Source of the DNA: an uncultured Bacteroidales bacterium
GTDB lineage: Bacteria > Bacteroidota > Bacteroidia > Bacteroidales > Paludibacteraceae
Reading direction: 5' to 3'
DNA: 64,000 bases
Assembly (NCBI GenBank): GCA_902780495.1
Contig: CACZFM010000004.1
Coordinates: forward strand, 62,001 to 126,000
The notes beneath the pieces are model-generated. The model ran no database searches and was not told the DNA's origin. It saw only the letters and a program-made list of their open reading frames with translations. A program made the translations under genes and the position numbers. This document shows positions 9,668 to 18,391 of the stretch, piece after piece (position 1 is the stretch's first letter; the number at the start of each line of letters is the position of its first letter).

Positions 9668-10156
9668 ATGAGACGCTACAAGTATGTAATAATAGCCTTA
9701 TGTTGCACCGCTGCGGCTGCGGCGGCACTGTGGTACGGCATATCGTGCCGGCAGGTGCGTGAAAGGGAGAACGAAATGCTCTCCACCGATTGTGAGGGTT
9801 CTGCGGAAGAGGATATCATCCATGCCTACCCGATGATGGTCGGCAAATGGCGGAACACGGAAAATCCTCATTGGTACAAGGTCTATTACGATGACTGCGA
9901 AGAGGATGAGGGGTTGTTCTGGGGCAAGGAATGGGATGAAAGCGAGGAGGTTTTTGAAGAGGATTTGAATTACCACGGCAATGGTTGGTTCCTGTGGGGG
10001 AAAAACGGCAGTTTGCTCCGTGAATATGCCACGATGGACATGCGCAACATACCGATTGCCAAGCACTACAGGGTGCTGCGTGTCACCGCCGACTCGCTCG
10101 TCTATTGCGAACAGAACAACAAAAAGGTTTGTTCCCGTTTCGCACGTGTCGAATAA
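9668..10156 (+). CDS. small membrane-anchored or secreted protein, function unknown
   Basis: A 162-residue protein with an Ala-rich N-terminal hydrophobic segment (about residues 7-24) acting as signal or anchor. The rest is acidic and Trp/Tyr-rich, with MVGKWRNTENPHWYKVYYDD near 57-76 and GNGWFLWGKNGSLLREY near 104-120, suggesting a small lipocalin-like beta fold that reads 'weight of an additive plus comparison', as in DUF-type lipocalins; this is only a fold guess. It follows the transglutaminase-like gene by 2 bp and is probably its partner. Confidence 0.7.
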   Translation: MRRYKYVIIALCCTAAAAAALWYGISCRQVRERENEMLSTDCEGSAEEDIIHAYPMMVGKWRNTENPHWYKVYYDDCEEDEGLFWGKEWDESEEVFEEDLNYHGNGWFLWGKNGSLLREYATMDMRNIPIAKHYRVLRVTADSLVYCEQNNKKVCSRFARVE

Positions 10157-10216
10157 TGCGACCATTGCAGAAATTTCCTGCCTTAATGGCTGACTGATTA
10201 TCTGTACGTTATAAAG

Positions 10217-10301
10217 AAAATGCGCTTTTTTGAAAAAAAAGTTGCTTTTCAGGTGATAGATTTTGCCTCTTTTTTGCCTTATATATGGAGGGGGTATATG
10301 T
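10217..10301 (+). repeat. dispersed intergenic repeat, copy A
   Basis: About 85 bp that recurs, with only scattered differences, on the other strand at 47365-47447. Shared landmarks in order are AAAATGC, CTTTTTTGAAAAAAA, GTTGCTTT, AGGTGATAGATTT and GGAGGGG(G)TATATG. It lies in the 405-bp gap between the small secreted protein and hipB. It could be a remnant of a mobile element or a small transcribed element; GTTGCTTTT is only weakly promoter-like. Confidence 0.7.
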
Positions 10302-10324
10302 AAAATATGCCCCAATGAAAAAAT

Positions 10325-10357
10325 CGAGATACCGAGAATGGACCGATAATGGCCCGA
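10325..10357 (+). repeat. 11-bp periodic repeat upstream of hipBA
   Basis: CCGA occurs at 10332, 10343 and 10354, exactly 11 bp apart, in units like AATGGACCGAT. The same motif and period reappear downstream of hipA at 11985-12043. Confidence 0.6.
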
Positions 10358-10390
10358 GTGTCATCCTATTTCGCCTTCTTTTGTGTCGTT

Positions 10391-10437
10391 CAACCTTAAA
10401 CTTTAAACTTTCAACCTTAAACTTTAAACTTTCAACC
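10391..10437 (+). repeat. 21-bp perfect tandem repeat upstream of hipB
   Basis: Two identical 21-bp units (10391-10411 and 10412-10432; CAACCTTAAACTTTAAAC followed by TTT) plus a partial third CAACC. It ends 19 bp before the hipBA promoter, so it could be an operator for HipB or another regulator, or merely slipped-strand sequence. Confidence 0.75.
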
Positions 10438-10455
10438 AAAAATCTCTGATTTTTC

Positions 10456-10486
10456 TTGCACAGTCCAAATATTTGTTGTACCTTTG
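10456..10486 (+). promoter_or_regulatory. promoter for hipBA
   Basis: TTG (10456-10458), 20 bp, then TACCTTTG (10479-10486). hipB starts 75 bp further on. Confidence 0.7.
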
Positions 10487-10561
10487 CGGCGCATTTGGAA
10501 ATATGATAGTGTGTGTTATGTGTAGAAATGGTGAATAATAAATAAAATAATATCTATAATA

Positions 10562-10879
10562 ATGTATGAGTTAAAACAAATATCTTCGGCAGAATTGATG
10601 CAGCAATTGGCGCAAAGATTGCAAAAGAGACGCTTGGAAAAAGGACTTTCAAGGCAGGCTTTGTCGGACTTGTCGGGGGTTCCTGCACCGACTATTGCGC
10701 GTTTTGAACAGCATTATGCCATTTCGATGCGTCAGTATCTGGATTTGGCTATCACAATGGGGTATGCGGACGAACTGAAACATTTAATGGACGAGCCCAA
10801 GTATAAGACTATGGATGAATTGGAAACGATTCGCAATAACCAAAACAGAAAACGCGGAAGAAATAATAGTGACAGATGA
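10562..10879 (+). CDS. hipB: HipB-like XRE-family antitoxin/repressor
   Basis: A 105-residue protein with a helix-turn-helix of XRE/HipB type (RLEKGLSRQALSDLSGVPAP, about residues 24-43, with TIARFE as the end of the recognition helix). In HipBA systems this protein binds and neutralises the HipA kinase and represses the operon. Its stop overlaps the hipA start by 4 bp (ATGA), the usual coupling for such pairs. The C-terminal tail is basic and Asn/Arg-rich. The 21-bp and 11-bp repeats upstream are candidates for its operators; this is inferred. Confidence 0.85.
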   Translation: MYELKQISSAELMQQLAQRLQKRRLEKGLSRQALSDLSGVPAPTIARFEQHYAISMRQYLDLAITMGYADELKHLMDEPKYKTMDELETIRNNQNRKRGRNNSDR

Positions 10880-11982
10880 AAAGACTGAGGGACATAGACA
10901 AACTGTTGGTGAAATACCACGGACGGTTGGTCGGAACGCTGATGATGAGCCCGGATAGCGAGTCCGCAGTGTTTCAGTATGCGGATGAATGGCTGGCGAA
11001 TGGCTTTTCCATTGCCCCGATAGAGCTGCCGTTGAATAATACATTGTTCATCGCACCGCGTATGCCTTTTTATGGTAATTTCGGTATTTTCGAAGATAGT
11101 CTGCCGGATGGCTACGGACGATATTTGTTAAACCGGCTGCTGAAAGAGCAGGGTCTGGATGATTTTGCGCTGTCGCCCTTGCAACGTCTGGCGATTGTGG
11201 GGAGTGCGGGGATGGGTGCATTGTGCTATGAACCGGCGTATAGCCCGACCGCGGAGACCCTGCTTCCCGAATTAGATACGTTGCAACAGTTGGCATTGGA
11301 TGTGCTGTCCGAGAAAACAACGGAAGGGGCGGATGTGTTGTATTTCAATAGTGGGAATTCCGGCGGTTGCAGACCGAAGTGTTTATTGAAGCAAGATGGC
11401 AAAGAATGGCTCGTCAAGTTCCGCCATACGTATGATCCTATGGATATAGGTGTGCAGGAATATCGATACATGCAATTGGCAGCGCAATGCGGGATAGACA
11501 TCCCTGAATGTCGGCTTATAGACGGTAAATATTTCGCATCGCAACGCTTTGACCATACGGAGTCCGGCGAACGCCTCCATGTCGCTACTGCAGCGGCACT
11601 CCTTTGCGAAAGCATCAATCCGCCAAAGACGGACTATAAGACATTGCTTAGTCTGACGGGCTGGCTCACACAGTCACCGCAACAAGTGGAACAGATGTTC
11701 CGTCGAATGGTCTTTAATGTGCTTATACAGAATAAAGACGACCATGCCAAGAACTTCAGTTTTATCTGGCGGGATAGTCAATGGCATCTTGCTCCGGCGT
11801 ATGACTTGCTGCCTAATATAGAAGGCTATCACGGGCAGCATGCGACTTCGGTTATGGGCAATGGCAATCCGACGGAAGCGGATATGATTGCCGCTGGGGA
11901 AACAATTCGCATTAATGCCCGTCGGGGAAAGCAGATTATCGAGGAGTTGCAACAATCGGTAAACCAAATGAAAAAAATATGA
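10876..11982 (+). CDS. hipA: HipA-family serine/threonine kinase toxin
   Basis: A 368-residue HipA-type kinase, shorter than the well-known enteric form (about 440) but apparently complete. The N-terminal subdomain is present (HGRLVGTLMMSP onward), then a glycine-rich phosphate-binding segment (NSGNSGGCRPKCLLKQDG, about residues 157-174), the ATP-site lysine region WLVKF, the catalytic loop NKDDHAKNF (about 287-295) and the metal-binding LAPAYDLLP (about 307). HipA kinases phosphorylate tRNA synthetases or other translation factors and induce dormancy; the target here is unknown. Coupled to hipB by a 4-bp overlap. An array of 11-bp repeats begins at its stop codon. Confidence 0.85.
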   Translation: MKRLRDIDKLLVKYHGRLVGTLMMSPDSESAVFQYADEWLANGFSIAPIELPLNNTLFIAPRMPFYGNFGIFEDSLPDGYGRYLLNRLLKEQGLDDFALSPLQRLAIVGSAGMGALCYEPAYSPTAETLLPELDTLQQLALDVLSEKTTEGADVLYFNSGNSGGCRPKCLLKQDGKEWLVKFRHTYDPMDIGVQEYRYMQLAAQCGIDIPECRLIDGKYFASQRFDHTESGERLHVATAAALLCESINPPKTDYKTLLSLTGWLTQSPQQVEQMFRRMVFNVLIQNKDDHAKNFSFIWRDSQWHLAPAYDLLPNIEGYHGQHATSVMGNGNPTEADMIAAGETIRINARRGKQIIEELQQSVNQMKKI

Positions 11983-12043
11983 TACCGAAAACGGACCGAA
12001 GATGGACCGAGATTGGACCGATGATGAACCGATGATGAACCGA
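11981..12043 (+). repeat. 11-bp tandem array downstream of hipA
   Basis: CCGA is found at 11985, 11996, 12007, 12018, 12029 and 12040, a strict 11-bp period over six units (GATGGACCGA-type drifting into GATGAACCGA-type). The array starts at the hipA stop and ends before the tetR promoter. Confidence 0.75.
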
Positions 12044-12097
12044 AGGTGAAAAAAGAACACAAGGAAACTATTTGTGTGAAAAAAGTTTCCAAAAAAT

Positions 12098-12128
12098 TTG
12101 GTGGAATGAAAAAAAAGCAGTACCTTTG
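12098..12128 (+). promoter_or_regulatory. promoter for tetR and the efflux operon
   Basis: TTG (12098-12100), 20 bp, TACCTTTG (12121-12128), 27 bp before the tetR ATG. TACCTTTG is followed by a GC-rich start and a short leader, as at other promoters here. Confidence 0.7.
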
Positions 12129-12155
12129 CGCCGTTTTTCGTGAAAAGCAGTAAAA

Positions 12156-12803
12156 ATGGCGGAAAAGCAACAGGATAAAAACGCAGAGCAAAGGGAACGG
12201 CTCATCGAAATCGCAACGGAGAAAATGCGCCGATATGGCATCAAATCCATCTCCGTGGATGATTTGTGCCACGAGTTGGGAATGTCCAAGAAGACATTCT
12301 ATGTCTATTTCGCCAACAAAGACGAATTGATACGCGATTTGCTGCGTCGCCATGAATGTTACCTGGAAAGGCGTGCAGAGGAGCAAACCAGAGGAAAATC
12401 GGTGATGACACTCCTCATCAACTTTATGTCGCTGGCCATGAAGACAAAAGATGTTCGCACCAATCCGCCCCTGTTCTACGACTTGAGGAAATATTATCCG
12501 CAGTTGTTTGACGAACATCTGGAGCATGTGCGCGAAATGACGAAACGGCTGCTATGCTCCTATTTGCAGCGTGGCGTGGATGAGGGCGTTTTTCGTGCAG
12601 AGTTGGATGTGACGCGTACCGCAGCCATCATGGCGTATCTTCATCATGAGATGCTCAATCTCTCACCGCAGATAACGGAGAACTACTACGACCAAGTGGT
12701 ATCCCACATCCGTTATGCCGTGGATATTTTCATGCGCGGCATTATTTCGGATGAGGGTAGGGCGCGCATAGAAGAACAATTGCGCAAACGCAACAGAAAA
12801 TGA
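12156..12803 (+). CDS. TetR-family transcriptional regulator
   Basis: A 215-residue TetR/AcrR regulator. The helix-turn-helix occupies about residues 15-60 (ATEKMRRYGIKSISVDDLCH, then ELGMSKKTFYVYFANKDELI, a textbook TetR signature). The C-terminal part is the helical ligand-binding and dimerisation region. It stands first in an operon with TolC, membrane fusion and RND pump genes (25 bp before the TolC gene), so it probably represses its own operon in response to a pump substrate. The gap between promoter and start is short, leaving the operator most likely over or just beside the promoter. Confidence 0.9.
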   Translation: MAEKQQDKNAEQRERLIEIATEKMRRYGIKSISVDDLCHELGMSKKTFYVYFANKDELIRDLLRRHECYLERRAEEQTRGKSVMTLLINFMSLAMKTKDVRTNPPLFYDLRKYYPQLFDEHLEHVREMTKRLLCSYLQRGVDEGVFRAELDVTRTAAIMAYLHHEMLNLSPQITENYYDQVVSHIRYAVDIFMRGIISDEGRARIEEQLRKRNRK

Positions 12804-12828
12804 ATAAACAATGATATATATTTAAGGT

Positions 12829-14169
12829 ATGAAAAAAACAATTTTGTTAGTCTTGTTGGCGGTAGTGCCGCTATGGTTGTCGGCTGACGACCATGTGATG
12901 CGTGCCACCCGTCCGGCAAAAACGGAACGTCGGCAGACGGCAGACACGTTGCGGCTCTCGCTGCAGGAGGCTCAGACCTACGCCGTTTCCCAAAACCGTA
13001 GCCTGCAGAACGCGTCTAAAGCGGTGCAGGAAGCGTATGCACAGCGCTGGCAGACCATAGCGGCCATGTTGCCGAGTGTGGATGCCGGATATAGTTACAG
13101 CGATTACTGCAACTATAGTGCCACCCTCTCTATGGGAGGACAGTCCATCCCGGTGTCAATGCCGAATGTGGGGGCCTTTAATGTGACGGCCGCCGTAGGG
13201 CTGAACGGGCAGGGAATAGCCGGCGCACTGTTGCAGAATATCGCCATCGATATGAAAAAGATTGCTCTCGAACAGTCGGAAACAGAGTTGCGCGGCAATG
13301 TGTTGAGCAGTTATGTCAGTGTACTGGCGCTGCAAAGTATCAGTACCTTGCTGGATTCCACGCTGCAGAATATCGAGCGTCTGCATACCATGACGCAAAG
13401 TGCCGTGGATGCCGGTGCCGCCGAACAGACAACAGCCGACCAGATAGCAGTGCGGAAAAATGCCATCAAGAACAGTATCAATTCCCAGAAACGCAATACC
13501 GAACTAGCCATCAGTTCACTCAAAGTGCAATTGGATGTGCCTGCAGAAAAAGAACTGGTGCTGACCGACGGAATAGATGCGTTGCTCTCCAGTGAACGTG
13601 TCCTTTCCTTGCTTGGCGAGAACTTTAATCTGCACAATAATCTCAACTATCGTTTGCTGGAAAAGAATGTGGAACTTGCCAAACGGAATGTGCACATGGC
13701 GGGTTGGGCATACGGACCGACCGTCAGTTTGGCGTATAATTATACCAAACAGCAGTATTACGGTGAAGGCGGTATGCGTATGACACCGCCCAATCTGGTG
13801 CAAGTGAGCGTCAAGATGCCTCTTTGGTCCAGCGGAAAACGGGCTGCCGGTGTGGTGGAGAAGAAGATTGCCTTGGAAGAGGCAAAAAACACCTTGTCGG
13901 AAACGAGCGACCAACTCGGCATTCAGTACAGGCAGTTGCGCTTCAACCTCACAAATGCGTATGAGACCTATATCAACGAACGCGAAAACATAGCGGTTAC
14001 GCAGCGTGTCTTCAATTCGGCAACAGAGAAGTTCCGTTACGGTACAAGTAGCAACCTCGAATTGACGAACGCAAGCAACGACCTCATTTCTGCGCAGTCA
14101 ACCTACGTGCAGGCAATGCTGGCCTTGGTGAATGCACAGGTGGAATTAGAGAAATTTTTGAACAATTAA
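12829..14169 (+). CDS. TolC-family outer-membrane efflux channel
   Basis: A 446-residue TolC-like protein with a signal peptide (about 1-20). Two repeats typical of outer-membrane efflux proteins are seen: LSLQEAQTYAVSQNRSL near residue 45 and a second half around LLEKNVELAKRNV near 280, with long amphipathic helices (SLQNASKAVQEAYAQRW). The C-terminal ATSSNLELTNASNDLISAQ-like segment (YGTSSNLELTNASNDLI) is the usual family signature. It forms the exit duct for the RND pump encoded two genes on. The next gene starts 4 bp after the stop. Confidence 0.9.
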   Translation: MKKTILLVLLAVVPLWLSADDHVMRATRPAKTERRQTADTLRLSLQEAQTYAVSQNRSLQNASKAVQEAYAQRWQTIAAMLPSVDAGYSYSDYCNYSATLSMGGQSIPVSMPNVGAFNVTAAVGLNGQGIAGALLQNIAIDMKKIALEQSETELRGNVLSSYVSVLALQSISTLLDSTLQNIERLHTMTQSAVDAGAAEQTTADQIAVRKNAIKNSINSQKRNTELAISSLKVQLDVPAEKELVLTDGIDALLSSERVLSLLGENFNLHNNLNYRLLEKNVELAKRNVHMAGWAYGPTVSLAYNYTKQQYYGEGGMRMTPPNLVQVSVKMPLWSSGKRAAGVVEKKIALEEAKNTLSETSDQLGIQYRQLRFNLTNAYETYINERENIAVTQRVFNSATEKFRYGTSSNLELTNASNDLISAQSTYVQAMLALVNAQVELEKFLNN

Positions 14170-14173
14170 CGAT

Positions 14174-15181
14174 ATGAAAAAGATTAGTATCTACATGCTG
14201 GCAGCCCTCGCATTGGCAGGCTGCGGCAAGAAAGCGGCGGACAACGCCTCGGAAGAACGCACAGAACAGGTGCGTACTATTATCCTTCAGCCACGTGAGA
14301 TAGAACGCGAGATTTCGCTCTCCACCAATCTGCAAGGCTACCTGACTCAGAATGTGGCACCCTCGCTGACAGGGCGGATTGAGCATATCTACCGCGAAGT
14401 GGGTGACCAAGTGCAGAAAGGGGATGACCTCGTGCGTATGGACCAGACGCAGTATAAAACCACCAAACTGACACTGGGCAACCTTGGCGTTGAGAAAAAC
14501 CGTGTGGAGCAACTGCTGAAATCCGGCTCTGCCACGCAGCAGCAGTTGGACCAACTCACCACGCAGTACAATCAGACCAAGGAACAGTTGGACTTCATTG
14601 AGATGAACACCTACGTGCGTGCACCGTTTGCCGGCGTCATCTCTGCCAAGACCTATGAAGACGGCGAATTGTATGCCGGTCAGCCGATCCTCGTGCTGAC
14701 ACAGGTGGACAAACTCAAAGCCCTGGTGGCTGTGCCGGAGAACTATTTCCCGCGTTTCCGCGAAGGCATGAAACTGACACTGGCTTCGGAAATCTATCCC
14801 GACCGCGTCTTCCCTGCCACTGTGGAGGTAATCTATCCGACCATTGACCCGTCTTCGCATACGTTCCAAGTGAAAATAGTAATCCCCAACGGCCAGCGTT
14901 TGCTCCGTCCGGGTATGTATGTAACCACTTCCATCGGACTGGGTAAGGCCAATGCCATTGTGGTGCCGTATCAATCGGTGGAGAAACTGGTAGGCGCGAA
15001 CGACCGCTATGTCTTTATTGTCGAGAACGGCCGCGCCAAACGCGTGGATGTGACCCTCGGACAGCGTTTTGACCAGGATGTGGAAATCATTGCTCCCGAA
15101 ATTCACGAAGGAGTGGAATATGTCACTACCGGTCAGCATAAACTGGTGGATGGTGTAAAGATAAACGTAGTAAAGGACTGA
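14174..15181 (+). CDS. RND periplasmic adaptor (membrane fusion) lipoprotein
   Basis: A 335-residue HlyD/AcrA-type adaptor. The lipobox LALAGC lipidates Cys17. The biotinyl-lipoyl-like half-motifs flank a helical hairpin: TGRIEHIYREVGDQVQKGDD (about 65-85) and TYVRAPFAGVISAKTYEDGE (about 148-168), followed by a beta-barrel domain and the membrane-proximal domain (VEKLVGANDRYVFIVENG, about 268-285). It joins the inner-membrane RND protein to the TolC channel. The gene follows TolC by 4 bp and precedes the pump by 4 bp. Confidence 0.9.
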   Translation: MKKISIYMLAALALAGCGKKAADNASEERTEQVRTIILQPREIEREISLSTNLQGYLTQNVAPSLTGRIEHIYREVGDQVQKGDDLVRMDQTQYKTTKLTLGNLGVEKNRVEQLLKSGSATQQQLDQLTTQYNQTKEQLDFIEMNTYVRAPFAGVISAKTYEDGELYAGQPILVLTQVDKLKALVAVPENYFPRFREGMKLTLASEIYPDRVFPATVEVIYPTIDPSSHTFQVKIVIPNGQRLLRPGMYVTTSIGLGKANAIVVPYQSVEKLVGANDRYVFIVENGRAKRVDVTLGQRFDQDVEIIAPEIHEGVEYVTTGQHKLVDGVKINVVKD

Positions 15182-15185
15182 AGTT

Positions 15186-18100
15186 ATGAGTATTTACAAA
15201 TCAGCCATTGAAAAGCCGGTAACCACCGCATTGCTCTTTATTGCGGTTATCATTATCGGTGTATATAGTTTCCTGAAGCTGCCGATTGATCAGTTCCCGG
15301 AGATGGACCCGCCGTATATCACGGTCATGACCACCTATCCGGGTGCATCGGCTTCCGAGATGGAGACCAACGTGACGAAGATCATGGAGAACGCCCTGAC
15401 CTCCGTCGATCACCTCAAGCATATCACTTCCCAATCGAAGGATAACATGTCTATGGTGACCCTCGAGTTGGAGTGGGGTGCAAATATGGACGAGGCGGTC
15501 AATGACGTCCGCTCCTTCGTCGATATGGCGGCGAATAACCTGCCGGATAACTGCGCCAAGCCGGTGATCTTCAAATTCTCTACCTCTTCCATGCCTATCT
15601 GCCAGTACTCCATTACGGCGGATGAGACCTACGCGGGTCTGGATAAGATCCTCAACGACGAGGTGGTGCCCCAGCTCAACCACATTGACGGTATCGGAAA
15701 TATCTCCCTTTCGGGTGCGCCGGACCGCTATGTATATGTCAATATCGACCAGCAGAAACTCGATGCCTATGGCATCACTTTGGAGCAGGTAGGTCAGGTC
15801 GTGCAGGCGAATAACCTCAACCTCTCTTCGGGTACCATCAAGATGCCGGAGGAGCAGTACCAGATGCAGGTGCGTTCCGAGTATATCGAATCGTCCGAGA
15901 TCGCGGACCTCATGATCGCTATGTCCCCTACCGGACAGCAGGTCTTCATCCGCGATGTGGCGACCATCAAAGATACGATCAAGGACCTCTCGCTTGACGA
16001 GAAGACCAACGGTCGTGAGGCGGTGCGTCTGGTGATCGCCAAGCAGACGGGTGCAAACACCGTGGAGGTCTGCCGCGACGTACGTGAGGAACTCGCCAAA
16101 CTGCAGAAACAACTTCCGTCCGATGTTAAGATTGAGAAGATTTACGACTCCTCGGAGAACATCCAGAACTCGATCAACTCCCTCGAGGAGTCCGTCCTGT
16201 ACGCGTTGCTCTTCGTCGTGCTCGTCGTGCTGTTCTTTCTAGGCAAATGGAGAGCTACGCTCATCATCGGTATCACCATTCCTATCGCCCTCATCGTGGC
16301 GTTTATCTACCTCGGTGTAGCGGACTCGTCCCTTAATATTATCTCGCTCTGTTCGCTGACCATCGCCATCGGTATGGTGGTCGATGATGCGATCGTGGTC
16401 TTGGAGAATATCACCCGTCACGTAGAGCGTGGCGAAGACCCGCACGAGGCATCTATCTATGCCACCAACGAGGTCTGGGTGTCCGTCATCGCGACAACAC
16501 TCGTGCTGGTGGCTGTATTCGTGCCGCTGACGATGCTCTCCGGCATGGCAGGTATCATGTTCCACGAGTTAGGATGGATCGTCACGGTCGTTTGCTGTAC
16601 CTCAACCGTTGTCGCTATCTCGCTGACCCCGATGCTCTGCTCGAAGTTGCTGAAGGCGAAGCAAGTGCATGTGGATGAGAACGGAAACCTCGTTGATGAC
16701 GAGGCAGGCAAGAAAGGCTGGTACGAGCGTACCGTGGTGCGTGCACTCGACGTCATCGATGACTACTACGCCAAATCCTTGGGATGGTGTCTCAACCATA
16801 AGGCAATCACCTTCCTCATTCTCATCGCTTTCTTCGTGGCTTCGCTGCTCCCTGTCTTTGCCGGTAAGATTGGTACGGACTTCATGCAGGAACAGGATAA
16901 CGGTCGTCTCTCCGTCACGATCAAACTGCAACGCGGTACACGTATCGAAGAGACCCTGAAGACCGCGCGTGCGCTCGAAGCACGATTTGTTGAACTCGTA
17001 CCGGAGATTCAGTTGATCAATACTTCTGCCGGTTCGAACGACGATGCTACTATCGCCGCTCTCTTCTCGTCTACGATGAACAACAAGATCCAGATGACCG
17101 TCCGTTTACCCAAGAAATGGGAGCGTGACCGCGATATATGGACCATCGCCGAGATCATGCGTAAAGAGATGGCTTCGCATCCCGAGATCAATGAGTTCCA
17201 GTGTCAGCCCGCTTCCGGTATGGGAGGTGGCGAAGTCATAACCGTCGATCTGGAGATCTACGGTTATGACTTCGATAAGACCTCTCAACTCGCTGATCGG
17301 GCTCGTTACCTCATTTCGCAATTACCGGGTTCGCGTGACGTCAATATATCCCGCGAGGACGATCGTCCGGATATCAAGATTACGGTTGATAAGGAAAAAG
17401 CATCGCGTCTGGGACTCTCGTCTGCTACCATCTCCACCTATCTCCGTAACCGCGTAGCAGGTATGAGCTGCGGTTACCTGAAGGATGATGGCTCGGAGTA
17501 CGATATCGTAGTACGTCTCGAAGAGGAAGACCGCAACTCGATCTCCGATGTCCTCAACCTCACTATCCCGACGCCAACCGGCAAACAAGTCAAGCTGTCC
17601 GAGGTGGCTTCCGTGGGTGAGTACTGGGCACCGCCTACCATTGAGCGCAAGGCACGTCAGCGTATCGTCACGATCAAGGCGACGCCTTATGAAGTATCCC
17701 TTGGTGAACTGGCGCAAGCTATTGAAACACAGGTTATTCCGCAGCTCGACCTGCCTGTAGGATACTCGACGCATATCGGCGGTGACTACGAGACGCAACA
17801 GGATACTTTCCGCGATATGGGACTCCTCATGGCGCTTATCGTGCTGCTTGTCTATATCGTTATGGCGTCGCAGTTTGAGTCGCTTCGAATGCCGGCGATC
17901 ATTATGTTCACCGTGCCGTTTGCCCTCTCAGGCGTCATCATCGCCCTCTGGATCACCGGCCGCTCGCTGGATATGATCGGTGCGCTGGGTCTCGTCCTGC
18001 TTGTCGGTATCGTCGTCAAGAATGGTATCGTGCTGGTGGACTATATCAACCTCATGCGTGAGCGCGGATACGAACTGAATGAAGCCATCCGGATGTCCGG

Positions 18101-18371
18101 CCGTTCCCGTATCCGTCCGGTCCTCATGACGGCGTTTACCACCATCCTCGGTATGATCCCGATGGCTGTTTCTTCGGGTGAAGGCGCCGAGATGTGGCAA
18201 CCGCTGGGTATCGTCGTGATCGGCGGTTTGACCGTTTCGACCTTCCTCACGCTGTACCTCGTGCCCGTGCTCTACGGCTCGATGACCAAGCACGGTGACC
18301 GCGACAAACAGGAAGCCCTCCGCAAGAAATTCATCTTCATGGATATCAAAGTCAAAAAAACTGAAAACTGA
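15186..18371 (+). CDS. RND-family multidrug efflux pump (HAE1/AcrB type)
   Basis: A 1061-residue inner-membrane proton-driven pump, the normal AcrB length. It has the N-terminal TM1 (about 11-30), two large periplasmic loops, and TM4 with the proton-relay pair DD in GMVVDDAIVVLENI (about residues 397-410). The second half has the matching GIVVKNGIVLVDYINLMRER (about 943-962). LPIDQFPEMDPPYITVMTTY near residue 35 is a family hallmark. Working with the adaptor and TolC genes before it, it expels toxic compounds; substrates cannot be read from sequence. Its last codons run into a 7-bp repeat. Confidence 0.92.
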   Translation: MSIYKSAIEKPVTTALLFIAVIIIGVYSFLKLPIDQFPEMDPPYITVMTTYPGASASEMETNVTKIMENALTSVDHLKHITSQSKDNMSMVTLELEWGANMDEAVNDVRSFVDMAANNLPDNCAKPVIFKFSTSSMPICQYSITADETYAGLDKILNDEVVPQLNHIDGIGNISLSGAPDRYVYVNIDQQKLDAYGITLEQVGQVVQANNLNLSSGTIKMPEEQYQMQVRSEYIESSEIADLMIAMSPTGQQVFIRDVATIKDTIKDLSLDEKTNGREAVRLVIAKQTGANTVEVCRDVREELAKLQKQLPSDVKIEKIYDSSENIQNSINSLEESVLYALLFVVLVVLFFLGKWRATLIIGITIPIALIVAFIYLGVADSSLNIISLCSLTIAIGMVVDDAIVVLENITRHVERGEDPHEASIYATNEVWVSVIATTLVLVAVFVPLTMLSGMAGIMFHELGWIVTVVCCTSTVVAISLTPMLCSKLLKAKQVHVDENGNLVDDEAGKKGWYERTVVRALDVIDDYYAKSLGWCLNHKAITFLILIAFFVASLLPVFAGKIGTDFMQEQDNGRLSVTIKLQRGTRIEETLKTARALEARFVELVPEIQLINTSAGSNDDATIAALFSSTMNNKIQMTVRLPKKWERDRDIWTIAEIMRKEMASHPEINEFQCQPASGMGGGEVITVDLEIYGYDFDKTSQLADRARYLISQLPGSRDVNISREDDRPDIKITVDKEKASRLGLSSATISTYLRNRVAGMSCGYLKDDGSEYDIVVRLEEEDRNSISDVLNLTIPTPTGKQVKLSEVASVGEYWAPPTIERKARQRIVTIKATPYEVSLGELAQAIETQVIPQLDLPVGYSTHIGGDYETQQDTFRDMGLLMALIVLLVYIVMASQFESLRMPAIIMFTVPFALSGVIIALWITGRSLDMIGALGLVLLVGIVVKNGIVLVDYINLMRERGYELNEAIRMSGRSRIRPVLMTAFTTILGMIPMAVSSGEGAEMWQPLGIVVIGGLTVSTFLTLYLVPVLYGSMTKHGDRDKQEALRKKFIFMDIKVKKTEN

Positions 18372-18388
18372 AATCTGAAAACTGAATA
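18361..18388 (+). repeat. 7-bp tandem repeat at the end of the pump gene
   Basis: Four units of CTGAAAW/CTGAATA (18361, 18368, 18375, 18382) spanning the pump stop codon and the gap to the PII-like gene. Length changes here could alter the pump's last residues or the spacing to the next start. Confidence 0.7.
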
Positions 18389-18391
18389 CTT

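Noticed and set aside
14084..15139. 351-codon minus-strand frame opposite the efflux adaptor
   Set aside because: Antisense shadow of a clear membrane fusion protein gene.
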